Positions 1 through 12,136 of a stretch of DNA of 64,000 nucleotides are shown here, in pieces. How positions within the stretch are numbered: position 1 is the first letter of the stretch; each line of letters begins with the position of its first letter. A model generated the notes under the pieces. It did no database searches. It saw nothing but the letters and a program-made list of their open reading frames with translations, and was not told the origin of the DNA. Made by a program: the position numbers and the translations under genes. The DNA lies in assembly GCA_012934845.2 (NCBI GenBank), contig WNNJ02000329.1, positions 124,001 through 188,000 of the forward strand, written 5' to 3'. The stretch is from Pomphorhynchus laevis. Its lineage: Eukaryota; Acanthocephala; Palaeacanthocephala; Echinorhynchida; Pomphorhynchidae.

Positions 1-356
1 CATTCAAAATTAATATCATTCTTAATATATTGTATTTATTGTTTAATATATAAAATAATTACGTTAACTATATAATATATTAGATAACAAATTTACTGGT
101 CAGAAGTTATTAACATAAAGTTATAATAAAGTTATCTTACTATATCAATAAGATGATAGTATGATTTTTCTAACTGTAAATATCATTATAGACACTAAAC
201 TATTATGTACGGTTACATAAATATTTGCTATTATTAGATCAGCTATTTAGTTTACGTATTTTATATTATAAATAAATTAAAAAAGAAAAGATATATAATT
301 ATATAAGATTTTATATAATTTATATCAAGTTAAAATTTAAAATTGGAATTTAAAAG

Positions 357-590
357 AAATCAGATCAGATAGCTGAGTATACGTATTTTATACGATATAT
401 AAATCAAAAATAAAGATAATAAATAATTATATGATATATTATATAATTATATATAAAATGTATAATTATACGACCCAACACAGCAGCGGAGCCAAATACA
501 TGCTAATGACGTATTTTCCCCGATTACATTTAATTATCAAGTATCTTATTTTAATGCAAAGTTTATTTTTTATTATTCATTCTATTGTGA
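357..590 (-). repeat. P repeat, degenerate piece
   Basis: It begins with the reversed terminal motif (GATCAGATAGCTGAG then TACGTATTTTA). It later carries the reversed block CAGCAGCGGAGCC and the hairpin ACATGCTAATGACGT. The middle is missing, so only the outer parts of the structured RNA survive. Confidence 0.5.
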
Positions 591-784
591 TTGAAAGAAT
601 CGGGAATACCAAACAGAATACACTAACGCTATGATGTTTCAACTTTTGAGTCTCATCAGTAGGGGGCTGCTACACAACTGGATTTAAGTGCATCACCCCG
701 AAAACAACTCAATGAGTCATTCTAGTGCACATCCATGTACTAGTTTGTGTACAATTTAGTAAAACTTAGTAAAACCCAATTTTT

Positions 785-1000
785 ATTAAATGAATAATAA
801 ATAACAGACGATATATCAGAATAAAGATTAGAGGTTATCAAGATGAATTGCAATGTAATCAGGTTTCGGCTCCTATTCCTCAACTCAATATAGCAGCGGG
901 ATCAGATACATGCTGATGACGTATTTTCTCTAATGAAATTAACGTTTTTATTCTAATACAAGTATATTATTTATTATTCATAAAAATTTCTACTGAAGAG
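785..1000 (-). repeat. P repeat, degenerate copy
   Basis: The reversed copy contains the complement of GGAGCCGAAACCTGAT and of CCGCTGCTATATTGAG, followed by ATACATGCTGATGACG. The long stem of the repeat is weakened here by substitutions on both sides. Confidence 0.55.
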
Positions 1001-1064
1001 TTTAAGTTTGGTGTAAAATGGCAATTAAAGCCTTAATATATTATTTTACTTAATTAAAGCTCAT

Positions 1065-1525
1065 ATGAGAGCCGATCAGATCAGATAACTGGGTCTACGT
1101 ATTTAAAAAAAGGATAAATAACTATTTATCTTTATTTTAAAATAAAGATAAATAATTATAAATAACAGAATAAAAAGATAAAAGATAATAAATAGAAATT
1201 AAAGATAAATAATTATAAATAATTATAAATAATAAATAATTATATAATATGTTATACAATTTATATATAACACAAAATATGTAATTAAAATAAAAAATAA
1301 AAATCAACTTTTATGAATTGAATAATAAACAATACACATGAATTCGAATAAGGAACATAGGTCATCAGTAGGAACTGCTATGCTATCAGGTTCCGGCCCC
1401 TATTTCTTGATCCAACATAGATGCGGAGCCAAATACATGCAAATGACTTCTTTCTTCTGCTGAAAATTGATTATCTAATGTATCTTATTCTAATACAAAC
1501 AATATTGTTTATTTTCCATAAAAAT
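1065..1525 (-). repeat. P repeat, reversed copy abutting a LINE
   Basis: The copy reads in reverse from the terminal motif near 1075 through the block GGTCATCAGTAGGAACTGC (about 1352) and GGTTCCGGCCCC to the AT-rich tail. The LINE fragment starting near 1570 follows directly. Confidence 0.55.
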
Positions 1526-1569
1526 TTTCACTTTATTGTTTAAATTTATTTTTAATAATATTTTATTAT

Positions 1570-3220
1570 TAAAGCAGTATCACAGAAAGAAAAAAATTTT
1601 ATTAAATATTTTGATAACTTTTGTTAGTATCTTCAGAAAATTACAATGTTTTTCAAAATGTTCATGCTTTTATAAAAAAAATTCAGAACGATCGCGGCCA
1701 TTTGCTTTGGGCAGGTGATGCTGCTATTAGCGATAAACAGCTTCTTTCACTGTTGTTTGAATTTTTGACACGATTTCGCAATTCCCCACTGCAACTCCTG
1801 CCACAAGTGGGGGCATTTGGGGTCTAATTGCAATGCTATCCGGACGTGTGGTGTTTGCAGTTCGCAGAACTGCCCGCATGCAGCTGGAGAGAAATGTGAA
1901 GCAACCCCTAAATTCTCAAATTGTGGACGTAAAACATCCCGCCCGGTCCCAGAAATGCATTTTTTCAAACAATACAGATCTAAATTCTCCTCACCAACAC
2001 AAGTTATTAAAGAGCCTCCCAGCTTCTCAAATTCCGCTTCTAGAATGCCTGATAAGGATATACTCAGACTGCTTGATTCGAATAAACAAAGTATTCACAA
2101 GTCAATCGAAAGCCTTATTGCTAAACAACTTTCTGTATTGTTTACAGCGCCGGAATCCCTAAACAACTATCTTGGTTGAGTCAAAAAAGAAAGGGGCCTC
2201 TGCTCACACCGTACCCCAATCAAAATCGGCAAACTTCTGAAGGATAAAGTTTATAAAGCTTCACTGGGAAATTAAAAATATCGCCCGTAGACAAGTACCC
2301 GCTCTGTATAGAGTTAGTGGCGGAAAGGGTAACCTTTCCGCCCCTGACTCTGTCTAGGGATGAGGCAATCCCACCCAGCTAACCTAACACAATGCAGAGT
2401 CTTCGTGTGTTTTTTCACCGAATATCTTTCAGTAGAACTTGGGAAGAGCTACTGCCCTTAGGCTTCTATCTGGTTGAGATGCAGATGTTATAGTCCTTCA
2501 GGAGACGCAGTCTATCTGTTTTCCCTAAGACATTACTCGATTCAACCCTAAGCACAATTGATCCCACTATATACATAACCCCGCCTCACTCCTCTTTATC
2601 TCAAGGTATTTAATCCCTAGTTAAATGCTTCTTAAGATCGTCCCTTCTACTCAACTATTTTTGTCCAGCCCTATCTTGTTTAGTAGTTTCACTCTGTAAA
2701 AACGGTAAACGCCTCAGTCTAGCTAATGTCTACATCCGTCCAGTGGAGATTCATAAGAACCGTGACCTCCTGGATAGGATTATTGATAGCGGCTATGACG
2801 TAGTACTTGGTGAATTCAACGACATAACTGGTCGTTGGATTAATGCAGCACCCCGCAGAGCCAAGAACGGTTATCTTAAACACAAACCTCCGTCCCACAC
2901 CTTTCATTGTACATCAACAAATTCACTCTTCGACTAATTACTGCTCCATGAGAGGTGGTTGTTAAAACCCCACTGTACGGAGCAGTCGCGTCAACATATG
3001 TCCCTCTCTCATGACTAGAATCGCTGGCGGATAGAAGAGGATACGCTGCTTAGAAGAAGATTCCACTTTGATTCAATTAGAGTGGTTTTCTTTCAAGCAG
3101 CTATTTAACTCTTCCCCCGGATAGATAATAAGAGTCTAACCGATTTATATTCCTACCTCTCTTCGCAGCTACCGCGATACTTTCGACTACCTACAAAGGT
3201 CGTATTTTCAGTCCAGTGAT
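1570..3220 (+). mobile_element. LINE fragment A: 5' region, ORF1 zinc knuckles, start of ORF2
   Basis: This is an old copy of the main LINE family of the window. Positions 1570-1770 match the 5' region of the copy at 8.2 kb (shared CTTCAGAAAATTACAATG and GATCGCGGCCATTT). This joins directly to the zinc-knuckle part of ORF1 near 1790, so the N-terminal half of ORF1 is deleted. The knuckle frame (CNSCHKWGHLGSNC, then CGVCSSQNCPH and CSNC-like) is followed by a short linker. ORF2 starts at about 2393 with a degraded endonuclease reading (INAAPRRAKNGYL). It stops at about 3220, where another repeat begins. Several frameshifts and stops make it non-functional. Confidence 0.85.
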
Positions 3221-3221
3221 G

Positions 3222-3935
3222 ATTTGCTCCGGTTTCATCCCTCTTGTGTATATGCCGGACTCCTTAATAATTCTTCAACCTATTTTCTGTTGAGCGCTAT
3301 TTTCTGTTGTCAACATTTGATGTACTCTGAGTAATCTGTCGTTTAACGTAAGTGCATCATTTGTTGGCATTTGTCGTCATGTGCTCACATTTAATAATAT
3401 TATTATATTTTATTATTATATTATTTTATTATTTGAATTTTATTTAGCATTATTTTTAATTAAAAAAATTCTTTCTTGTCTAGATTGTTTTCAAGCAAGT
3501 TTGATGAATTCTTTCAAATTATTGTACTGGCTAAGTATAAATCAACAAAATATTATCAAATTATTAAATGTACAATATATAATTAATTACTTAATTTATC
3601 CTTATTTTTAATTTATATATAATATAAAATACGTATACTCAGTTAGCTGATTGATTACCAGGGTTTAGACTGTATTTTGGAAATGGACGATGTACGAATT
3701 ATCGTTTGCTTTCACTTTACTTGACATCGAAATACTTGACCACGATATTATATTCTTTATTTACAATTAGTTTATTTAATTATTTTATTTAGCATTATTT
3801 TCAATTTAAAAATAACTTTTTGTTGTCTGCATTGCATGTACACTGAGTAATCTACCGTTTGCGGTAACTGCTTTATTTGTTGATACTTGTAGTCTTGTGC
3901 TCACATTATATTTTAGCTAAAAATAATAAAATATT
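3222..3935 (+). repeat. Repeat Q copy 1 (about 700 bp, second copy at 24.8 kb)
   Basis: Nearly identical to 24806-25500, from TGATTTGCTCC through TTTGCGGTAACTGCTTTATTTG. It has no coding content beyond AT-rich chance frames. An internal P-like terminus (ATACTCAGTTAGCTGATTG at about 3634) suggests a composite of repeats that was copied as one block. It cuts off LINE fragment A at its left edge. Confidence 0.8.
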
Positions 3936-4024
3936 ATTTAAGTATTTATTATATTATTTAAGATCAGATCTATTGTTTTGTTATCAGATCAATTTTTGAT
4001 AAAATATATCAGATTATTTTTATC

Positions 4025-4577
4025 AGCAAAAAAATTCGGCCCAAAAATTGGCTATCAAGTAAACCCCACAAAAACTTCACTATTAACCCACGAAGTAATC
4101 TAAAATCCGTTTTTGCCTTTTGGAATTAATTATACAACTGAAGGCATTAAAGTTCTCGGAATTCCTGTGGGTACTGAAGAGTATGTCGATTCGGTTATTC
4201 AAAATTCGTGTTGTTCGTGGTCTCGGGTTGTTGGACGGCTAGCAGATGTTGCAAAAATATATCCCCATATTGCCTATGCAGGCTTTGTCAAATCTGTGCA
4301 ATTTCGATGGACTCATTTTCTACGAAGAGTGAAGTGTAACTCAATACAATTAGCACAGCTCTCTGAAACAATTTTCAAACATTTTGCTCCATCAACAATC
4401 GGACGCAAAATCGATTCGGAGTGGCAAACTATCTTATCTTCTCCAGCGAAACTCGGAGGGTCGGAGAATTTTCGATCCATCAGTTTTATACTCTTTTGTA
4501 CTTTTATACCACAAATGGAGTTCCAGTGTCCCCAAATGGCTAAGTCCGAAGATACGCAGGATATCCTGAAGTAGTTA
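4025..4577 (+). pseudogene. Fragment of an RT element (post-catalytic RT and thumb region)
   Basis: The frame 4113-4574 gives EGIKVLGIPVGTEEYV, then YPHIAYAGFVKSVQFRWTH and LSSPAKLGG. Just upstream another stretch reads GPKIGYQVNPTKTSLL. These blocks match, from memory, the region after the RT catalytic core in a family of retroelement proteins common in invertebrate genomes (LG-IGTEEF, AAYAAFTHG--RWTY, LP-RLGGLGI). The same family's C-terminal nuclease-like part appears at 30505-31025. No RT active site is present here. The clade name is unknown to me. Confidence 0.6.
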
Positions 4578-4774
4578 TTCATCACTTTTGCAGAGTTAAT
4601 CATAACTCTATTAGGCTGTGTATTAATAAATTTTCTCGGAAATTCGTTGAAATACTGTTTTTTTTTGCATTGGAATTGTGGGAGTATTGTTAACTAGATT
4701 AACGAGTTTCTTAATCGGAGGAAGCTCTTTCATTTCACGATTTAGATATTTTATAAATATCTATTATAAATATT

Positions 4775-4915
4775 AAATATTATATGAATTGACTAATAAA
4801 TAATAGAAGATAATCAAAATAAAGGCTAGAGGTCATTAGGAGAAACTGCTATGTTATTAGGTTTTGACCGCTATTCCTTGACACAACATAGTACGAGAGC
4901 AAATGATAGATATTT
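4775..4915 (-). repeat. P repeat, partial reversed copy
   Basis: The reversed block GAGGTCATTAGGAGAAACTG, then CTATGTTATTAGG and ACAACATAGTACG, keeps the long stem pairing (CTATGTT with AACATAG). The ends are lost. A forward-oriented terminal motif (TACGTAGATTCAGTTAGCTG) follows at about 4953. Confidence 0.55.
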
Positions 4916-4979
4916 ATAAATTTTTACTATTTTTTGATAAAATACGTAGATTCAGTTAGCTGATCTGATTAATTATCAT

Positions 4980-6775
4980 AATTATTCAAAAATTATTATA
5001 ATTTTTTACTTACCTTATGTTTAACTACAAATATTGTATTCATTTAGCCAATTTATTTTAAACAATTTATCGGCAAATAATATCACAAATAATATGCCCA
5101 TTAAGAAAATTCAAGTTTATATTTTCTTAAAATGTTGTTAATCTAATCACAATTCCATTTAGACGAAGTGAATTCAGACAAAAGATTTGATTATATTTTA
5201 AACCTGCATGCAACTGTAGTCTGTCTTCATCCATCGTAGGATTCTGTGCACAAGGTATGGTGAAATACAAAATCTAAGTTACGTGAAATACAACTTAATT
5301 AAGAACTCTGTGCACTGCCTATTTCTCTGTTTGTGATTTCTTTTTAATGTCTATTTTATGAAAGCAATATATTCAACGGTAAGCAACTTCCGCACTTAAT
5401 CTAAGGTGATGTGACAGGTATTGCTTATTAACAAGAGGATTCACAGACATAAACATGAAATGTAGCAAGCCAGAACATGATAACGACATATACACAACAT
5501 GTTTGTAGTTCCTATAAACTGTAATGATATCTTCCTTCTTATGTATGTCTTAAAGAAATTGGAAATCTAAACTATTGATTGTTTTCAATTCTGCTGCAAA
5601 TTCTACGCCACAATGAACCTAAATTGCTTTTCTATCTAAGCTAGCAACCTTAAACAACCATATTTGTTAAGTTCAACCATAAGTATATTGTTGAAATTGT
5701 CAGGCTCGAAATATGACAGTATTTTTGAAAAATTACATTAGAGATTAAAGAATTTATGGATTAATAATTTGTCGCTTATTGCACGCTATCAAAATGGCTT
5801 TCCGTGTATTCTATTTTGTTATTGGTTGCGCAGTAGTAATTCATGTACAAATTGAAAATATGTATCTTTGGATATACATTATTTCTCCTGCTTCAAAGTG
5901 TCAGGTGTGTATGATCTCTAAAGAGATCAAATCCGGTTAACGATATCACCTGGTTGACATCAACAACCGTCGTTAATCATGTAACCGTTCGAAACAGTTA
6001 TAAGAGAAGTAATGATTCGGGATCATAAAGCGAATGTGAAACAATAAAACAAATTCAATGTAATTTCTCGGTAAGGAATAATTACGGAATCTCAACGCAT
6101 CTCATTATAACAATATGACAATTTACGGACATTACAATTAAGCAAAGAAAAGCAACCGAATTCTTTAAGAAGTCACTACTACATCTTCCAATTTATTTAG
6201 ATAAACAAAGCCACAATTGGAAAAAATGATTTCATTCAAATATTTTGTTTTTTAATTAAAAAATTATATTTAAGTCGCTTAAGATTCGAAATGCAGAAAT
6301 TTATTTTGAAACTCATATTACCAGCGAAAACTATTTTAGTCAGAGAGTTAAAATCCTAACATTCTGAATAAAATACCACTCGATTACAAAATGCGTATTT
6401 TAATATTATTTTAAATATAATATATCATATTATGTTATTAAAATAACATGATATTTATTGATAATTGTAAAATATTTATTGATTGCCGTTTAAAAAATAA
6501 ATAATTATAAATTTGCGTAAATTCATATAATTTACAACAAATTATATTAATAAAAATAAACCATACATTTTTTCGAGGATTTATGTAAATACTCGATTTA
6601 AAATGTTTAATTATTTCAACTATTATTTCAACTATTATTTTTAACTATTAAAATTATTAAAGCTATTATATTTTAAATATAAAAATCATAAATATTAAAA
6701 CTATGAAATCCCGTTATTTCGCAAATATATTAAACTTTATTTACTCATGAAATATTATATACGTTAATACTAAAT
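4980..6775. other. Unique AT-rich DNA with one possible small exon
   Basis: Positions 5150-6100 are less repetitive than the surroundings and match nothing else in the window that I can see. Apart from the small open frame at 5794-5940, no gene, RNA or repeat is recognisable. Confidence 0.4.
5794..5940 (+). CDS. Possible small secreted or signal-anchored peptide, or first exon (48 aa)
   Basis: An ATG in a good context (CAAAATGG) opens a 48-codon frame. The N-terminus is hydrophobic (MAFRVFYFVIGCAVVIHV), like a signal peptide or membrane anchor. Within the frame, at 5903/5904, CAG is followed by GTGTGT, which could act as a splice donor, so this may be a first exon. No family is recognised. 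The frame is short and the DNA is AT-rich, so chance is a real alternative. Confidence 0.2.
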   Translation: MAFRVFYFVIGCAVVIHVQIENMYLWIYIISPASKCQVCMISKEIKSG

Positions 6776-7280
6776 AATTATCAAATCAGATAAGCTTACC
6801 GTGTGTTTTATTTTACGAATAAATCAAAAATAATGATATATACAACAAATACATGCTAAAGACATATTTCTTTGATGAAATTTAATTATCAAATATCTTA
6901 TTTTAATACAAAGTATATTATTTATTATCTATAAAAATTGTAAGCTTTACATTTTAAATTTATTTTTTAATATTTTGTTGATTTATGTATTTTAAAATTT
7001 CCTTCTTGAATTTATTTTTATAGTATCCTAGTTTTAAAAATTTATCTATTAAATTATTTAAATGATTTTGAGGAAAGCCAATATCGTTACATATTATTAC
7101 ATATTTGTTGATATATATACTAATTATATAGTATCTTATATGATTAATTTATTTGTTCACTTTTATGAATAAAAACAATAAGATTTAAATACATATACAT
7201 CTTATACTGATAATATCTTATTCTGATACAGAGTATATTGTTTACTATCCATAAAAACCGGCCACTTAAGAGTTTAAATT
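6775..7280 (-). repeat. P repeat remnants, reversed
   Basis: Two decayed pieces are seen. At about 6780-6960 the terminal motif (AATCAGATAAGCTTACCG) is followed by ACATGCTAAAGACATATTTC and TTAATTATCAAATATC. At about 7195-7275 only the tail end remains. The central paired block is missing. Confidence 0.35.
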
Positions 7281-7714
7281 TATTTTTAATTATATTTTGT
7301 TGATTTATATATTTACATTTTTAATGATCTTTATTTAATTTTATTTTTTTGGTAACCTAGTTTAAAATATGCATCTATTTATTTAAATGATTTTGAAGGA
7401 AGCCAAAAGCAAAGAGCATTTTGAGTGAGTCTACTGTATGAATATTTTCCTTGAATATTTATTTTACTTATTAATGATACACAAAAATTTTCATGCACTG
7501 TAATTTATGAAATAAATTGTTTAATCAAATTATCATGTTCTTTGCAAATGTATAATGGCTACTTTCGTATTACATTGTAAATACTCGTCAACATGTTAGA
7601 GCATCTAACATTTACAGTAGCTTGACCAAACGAGAACTCAAGATGGACCATTAACAGCACTTCTATTTACAACTAAAAGAAAAAAATATAAATAGTTGAA
7701 AATGATCCATTATT

Positions 7715-8240
7715 GATAAAGAATTATTGTGCTGGATTAAAGAAAGAAAATTTTATTTGATATTTCGCCAATTTCTCTTAGCATCTTCAGAAAATTGCTA
7801 TGTTTTTAAAAAAATTAATGATTTATTAAAGTAAAAAACACAAATATTTTTTTAAAATGTACATGCTTATATAAAAAATTCAAAACGATCGCCGCCATTT
7901 TTTAGCATGTGCTGCTGTTATTAGGGATAAACAGCTGCTATCACTGTTGTTTGAATTTTTTGCATGATTTCAACAACTTTTGAAAGTACACAAAACGTCA
8001 TAAATATGGATGATTTAAAATAATCACCCTTTTGTTTTTTTTTATTATTTTTGATAACCCTTTTTTTGCGTCTTATCGTCAAAGGTTGTCGCAATCGTGT
8101 AAAAAAACAAAAAACATTTGAATTTAGCAGCACTGCTCAAAGAAAATGGCGGCGATTGTTTTGAATTCTTTATAAGCATGTGCATTTAATAAAGCATTGT
8201 AATTTTCTGAAGATTTTTTATTTGTTTTACTTTAATAAAT
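7715..8240. repeat. Inverted-repeat region at the 5' side of the LINE
   Basis: A block starting TCTTCAGAAAATTG at 7784 and running through AAACGATCGCCGCCATTTT (about 7880) recurs in reverse complement at about 8125-8213 (GGCGGCGATTGTTTTGAATT, then TAATTTTCTGAAGA). The same block in forward orientation opens LINE fragment A. The part 7715-7800 also recurs in reverse complement at about 12140-12225, downstream of the LINE. The LINE therefore sits inside nested inverted copies of its own 5' region. Confidence 0.7.
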
Positions 8241-8265
8241 CATCAATTATAAAATCAAATCAAAC

Positions 8266-9534
8266 ATGAAAAAAATGTGCACGTCGGAGCATTCAAAGGA
8301 TTTCCATTGCTGCAATTCAACAGCGGATTTTTCTGGTAAATCAACTATTTCTCAAGACGAAGTAAGTATTCCTTCTGAAAAAGATTATGGAAATGGCAAG
8401 GTTAGTGACTTTTGTTTCTCTAAACATGGTGTGGAGGATTACCTCCCTCCTGTTCCTAAACTAGCATATTTATGTGTAATAAGAGCAACAAAACCTATTC
8501 AAAAACACGCCTTATTTGGCACGTTCCTTCGAGATTTCGCCATGATTACTAGGAATAGAGTTTTATTCAACTCTCTTAAAACCCTCGAGAATACACTCAG
8601 GGTCTCGTTTGCGAATGGTGACATACTCGAGGATTACAGAAAATTCTTTTCCACTAATCTATCTACTATTGGTACTATAACTATTCTGCCGCTAAGATGT
8701 ACTTTAAAAATTTCAAATTTTCCTTCGTTCAATTCTGACGATAATATTGATCAATTAAAAAAACTGTTCAAACTTTCTTCAATCAGACAGGTACTGGGTA
8801 AAGGCGGTGACCCGCTCCCAGTTGCCTTTGCTGAGACGGATCTAGACAACGGGCACATTCTTGCCGCTTCAACAGTTAATCCCTTTTTGGGATTCAATTT
8901 GAAATTCTTGCTGATTAGTGAGGACACCCTCACCTACCCTCATTGCCAAAAATGTCACGGCTGGGGGCACTGGTCCTCCACCTGTTCTAATTCCTCTGTT
9001 TGTGGTGTTTGTGGCAAGGGTGACTGCCCGCACCCGGCTAACAACGACAAATGCCTTACCACACCCTATTGTGTAAACTGTGGGGGAGTGCACCCCGCTT
9101 GGTCGAAAAAATGCACCCTGTTTAAAGCCTACAGACATAGATTTTCTAAGCCGATTACGAAATCGTACGCTGCTGCTGCCGCTCCAGATCGGATGTCAAA
9201 TAATGACATTATACATCTTCTGGCTAACCAAAAGAAGATGATTATTAGTGAACTACAAGCTCTTTTTTTGCCACTCATCTCCTCTCTCGTAGGCACGCCC
9301 ACGGTGGCACCAGTTCCAGCCGATTTGTTGCATACCCCCAGCACTAAGAAGCGTGGCGGGTCTGCTCAGCCCGTTCCTCCTCTCAAGATCGGAAAATTGT
9401 TGAAGTCTAAGGCCTCCTCGGGAAATGATGATACTGCCTTGGGGAGTCCGACCCTGGATGGTGCTAGTGGCAAGGGGGTAACCCTCTTGCATCTAGCTCT
9501 GCCTAGGTTGGCATCCCCCTTCCAACTAATTTAA
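8266..9534 (+). CDS. LINE ORF1, gag-like nucleic-acid binding protein with three zinc knuckles (422 aa)
   Basis: Intact frame. In this type of non-LTR retrotransposon ORF1 coats the element RNA and helps target-primed integration. The N-terminal 60 residues are polar. Residues about 65-225 look like the RRM-like or PRE_C2HC region found before zinc knuckles in Jockey/R1-group ORF1 proteins. Three knuckles follow: C227-C230-H235-C240 (CQKCHGWGHWSSTC), C246-C249-H256-C263 and C269-C272-H276-C283. The C-terminal part is helical then basic (KKRGG and similar). The start is the first ATG in frame. The stop is 4 nt before the ORF2 ATG, which suggests reinitiation of translation. The protein differs strongly from ORF1 of the copy at 15.8 kb although their ORF2 proteins are nearly the same. 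Confidence 0.9.
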   Translation: MKKMCTSEHSKDFHCCNSTADFSGKSTISQDEVSIPSEKDYGNGKVSDFCFSKHGVEDYLPPVPKLAYLCVIRATKPIQKHALFGTFLRDFAMITRNRVLFNSLKTLENTLRVSFANGDILEDYRKFFSTNLSTIGTITILPLRCTLKISNFPSFNSDDNIDQLKKLFKLSSIRQVLGKGGDPLPVAFAETDLDNGHILAASTVNPFLGFNLKFLLISEDTLTYPHCQKCHGWGHWSSTCSNSSVCGVCGKGDCPHPANNDKCLTTPYCVNCGGVHPAWSKKCTLFKAYRHRFSKPITKSYAAAAAPDRMSNNDIIHLLANQKKMIISELQALFLPLISSLVGTPTVAPVPADLLHTPSTKKRGGSAQPVPPLKIGKLLKSKASSGNDDTALGSPTLDGASGKGVTLLHLALPRLASPFQLI

Positions 9535-9538
9535 CACA

Positions 9539-11987
9539 ATGGTGAGTAAGCCTGAGCCTTTTTCACTGAATATTCTTCAGTGGAATTCGGGAGGTGCTTC
9601 TGCCCTTAGACTTTTATCTGGTAGAGACGCAGATGTTATAGTCCTTCAGGAGACGCGGTCTATCCGTCTCCCCCAGGACATTACTCGATTTATCCCTAAG
9701 CACATTTATTCACACTATACTCCGTACATAACCCCGCCTCATTCCTCTTCTTCTCAAGGACTCTTGACCTTAGTTAAGTGCTCTTTAAGATCTTCCCTCT
9801 TGCTAAATTACTCTTGTCCAGCCCTGTCTTGTCTAGTAGTCTCACTCGTTAAGAACGGTAAACGCATCAGTCTTGCCAACGTTTACATTCGTCCAGGGGA
9901 GATTCACAAGAACCGTGACCTTCTGGATGGGATTATTGACGGCGGCTATGACATGATACTAGGTGACTTCAACGACAGAACTAATCGTTGGATTAATGCA
10001 GCCCTCCGCAGAGCCAAATACGGTTATCTTATTCATAAACCACCCTCCCCAACCTTTCATTGCACATCAACGAATTCACTCCTCGACTTACTATTGCTAC
10101 ATAAGAGGTGGTTGTTTAAACCCCTCTGTACCGAGCAATCGCATCAACATCTGTCCACCTCTCATGATTTAATTCGTTGGCGGATAGAGGAGGATACGCT
10201 GCTTCGAGGAAGATTCCACTTTGATCCGATCAGAGTGGCTTTCTTCCATGCAGCCATCCAACGCTTTCCCCGAATTGGTAATGAGAGTTTAACCGAATTT
10301 AACTCCTATCTCTCTTCGCAAGCTACCGCGTTTCTCTCGACAACCTATAAAGGTCGAGTTTTTTGTCCCACTCCGACAAAACTCAAGGTCCTAGCTAGAC
10401 TACTTAACCTCCCTTCTCTCTCTTCTTCTGCCAAACAGACTATCTCGAACGAGTACTGGCGCACCAGATACTGGTTCCAGCTGAGTAGGGATAGGGCAAG
10501 TATCGCTCGTCTTAACCCTTCTCAGTCTTCCTTCTGGAAGATATTCAAGAGGGAGAAGTTTGTTTGCTGGAGGGATAAGGCTGTGGGGTGGATCGGTAGT
10601 ATAGGCCTTGACAAAGTTTTGGAGGAGTCACTAGCCCTACATAATTATGGAGCCACTCAATCACCGCAACCAATCCCGCTCTGGGGAGACTTCAGGAGTA
10701 GAGACTTATCTGTGCCAGATATTCTCAACGCCTGGGGGCCTCTACAGGGCACCTCCAATTCCGTCGCTCCACTCTCTTCTCGTGTATGTCAGCTTTTGAC
10801 AGCTGATCAAAGAAGGGAGGTGGCCGTAACAATGCTATTAGCCACCCCATCCAATGTGGCCGGCATCAACATTAGCAAAAGAATTTTTATTCCAAAAAAG
10901 CATCCGGTCTCATGTCCTAAAGACCTGCGGCCAATTTCGATTCAAAATTCCCTCGTTTCGATCTACGAAAAAGCGCTTGCGCGTAGAATCCGCGATCATC
11001 TAAGTAAGCGAAATTTAATCCCACCCGGTTTCCATGGGTTCGTCAAAAGTCGCTCGGTCCATTCAGCAGTGGGTGAGGTGCAACGGTTCTGTCGGGAGAA
11101 TAGCCATCAACTCGTTGTGGCTGTTTTCCTTGATTTTTCCGCTGCATTTGACAGTATATCAATACTTTTTGTTATCTCTTCTCTCAGGTCCCTCGGGTTG
11201 CCTGCAAGAATTGTTAACAGGGTGGAGATACTGCTGTTTACCAAGCGATTTTACTATGATGATCACCCTGATGCGCGTCAGTTCTACCCTATTACGGGTG
11301 TGCCTCAAGGTTCCCCTCTCTCCTATCTTATATATTGCTGCCTCCATTAATCTATTCAAAATATTTAAACGACAGCAACGTCTAGTGGTGTACGCTGATG
11401 ACACCACAGCCCTGTTCTCTGGACGCAGGTGTAAGGACGTAGTCTCAGACATCAGCCGTTTCTTTTTAAGATTAAAAGACCAGTTACCAAAGTCCAATCT
11501 TATTCTAAACTCCGCTAAATCGCAGATGGTTGTCTTTCATGGCTTCCCTGCGACAAAGCAAAAACTTAAGAGACTGGCACTCTCTGCGCTTTCCTCCATA
11601 TTTGCCTCTGAACCACTCCCTACCTTCACAAGTCGGGTAAAATACCTGAGGTTCACCGTTTCGGTGAACTGGTCGGCTAAAGCCGACCTAGATAGACTCA
11701 AACGTATCATGAAGAGAGCTAGTTGGGCTCTGAAACGGGCCCAGCATCTGTCGTTGAATGGGAAAACCCAGGTGCGCCTTTGGGGTACCTGGGCTATCTC
11801 GGGATTAGTCTTCTTCTCTAGAGGACGTCCCCCAGAGCAAAGACTAAGGTTTCTGAAGCTCCTTGTCTCGCGCTTACCCAGCATCGTCCGCGCCGATTGG
11901 ATTCTTCGGGGAGTGAAAGACCCCGGGTGGTTCAATCGGAAAGCGGCGTGTTGGATTGGTTGGGGGCTCAGATCCCCATGGATTTGA
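9539..11987 (+). CDS. LINE ORF2: endonuclease plus reverse transcriptase, one frameshift
   Basis: About 816 codons. The N-terminus is an apurinic-type (EEP) endonuclease: LNILQWNSGG, VIVLQETRS, LANVYIRPG, GDFNDRT and STSHDLIRW. The RT follows: DLRPISIQNSLVSIYEKAL, GFHGFVKSRSVHSAV, motif A FLDFSAAFDS, motif B GVPQGSPLS, catalytic YADDT at about 11390-11404 and NSAKSQMVV. A 2-nt deletion near 11315-11325, compared with the copies at 58.2 kb and 63.97 kb, moves the rest to another frame, which runs to 11987. No RNase H or C-terminal zinc finger is seen, so the end may be natural or truncated. It belongs to the Jockey/R1-like EEP LINE group; the exact clade is not certain. Confidence 0.9.
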
Positions 11988-12136
11988 GGCCTACGCAATG
12001 AGAAGAAGTGATTATGAAGAATATGCAGTCTCACTGTTGACTTAACTTTTTATAACTAATTTACTTATTTATCCCTTTATGTGTAACATGTTATCTCTTT
12101 TTTATTAAGAAAATCCTTATTTATTTATTTATTTAT
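11988..12136 (+). mobile_element. LINE 3' UTR and tail
   Basis: Noncoding stretch after the ORF2 stop, ending in a TTTA microsatellite (about 12116-12136) that looks like the 3' tail of the element. A reversed copy of sequence from upstream of the LINE (7715-7800) starts at once after it. Confidence 0.55.

Larger units (their letters stand above)
1..1569. other. AT-rich DNA with reversed P-repeat pieces, no gene
   Basis: No convincing coding region was seen. The stretch holds three decayed reverse-orientation pieces of the P repeat (about 357-590, 785-1000 and 1065-1525). They are recognised by the complement of the motifs GCTGCTATGTT and CTGATGACCTCT and by the terminal motif TACGTAGACTCAGTTAGCTG. 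The short open frames are AT-rich chance frames. Confidence 0.6.

Noticed and set aside
1817-2179. The 120-codon frame in LINE fragment A as an independent gene
   Set aside because: It is the zinc-knuckle part of ORF1 of the LINE, in line with the copies at 8.9 and 16.5 kb.
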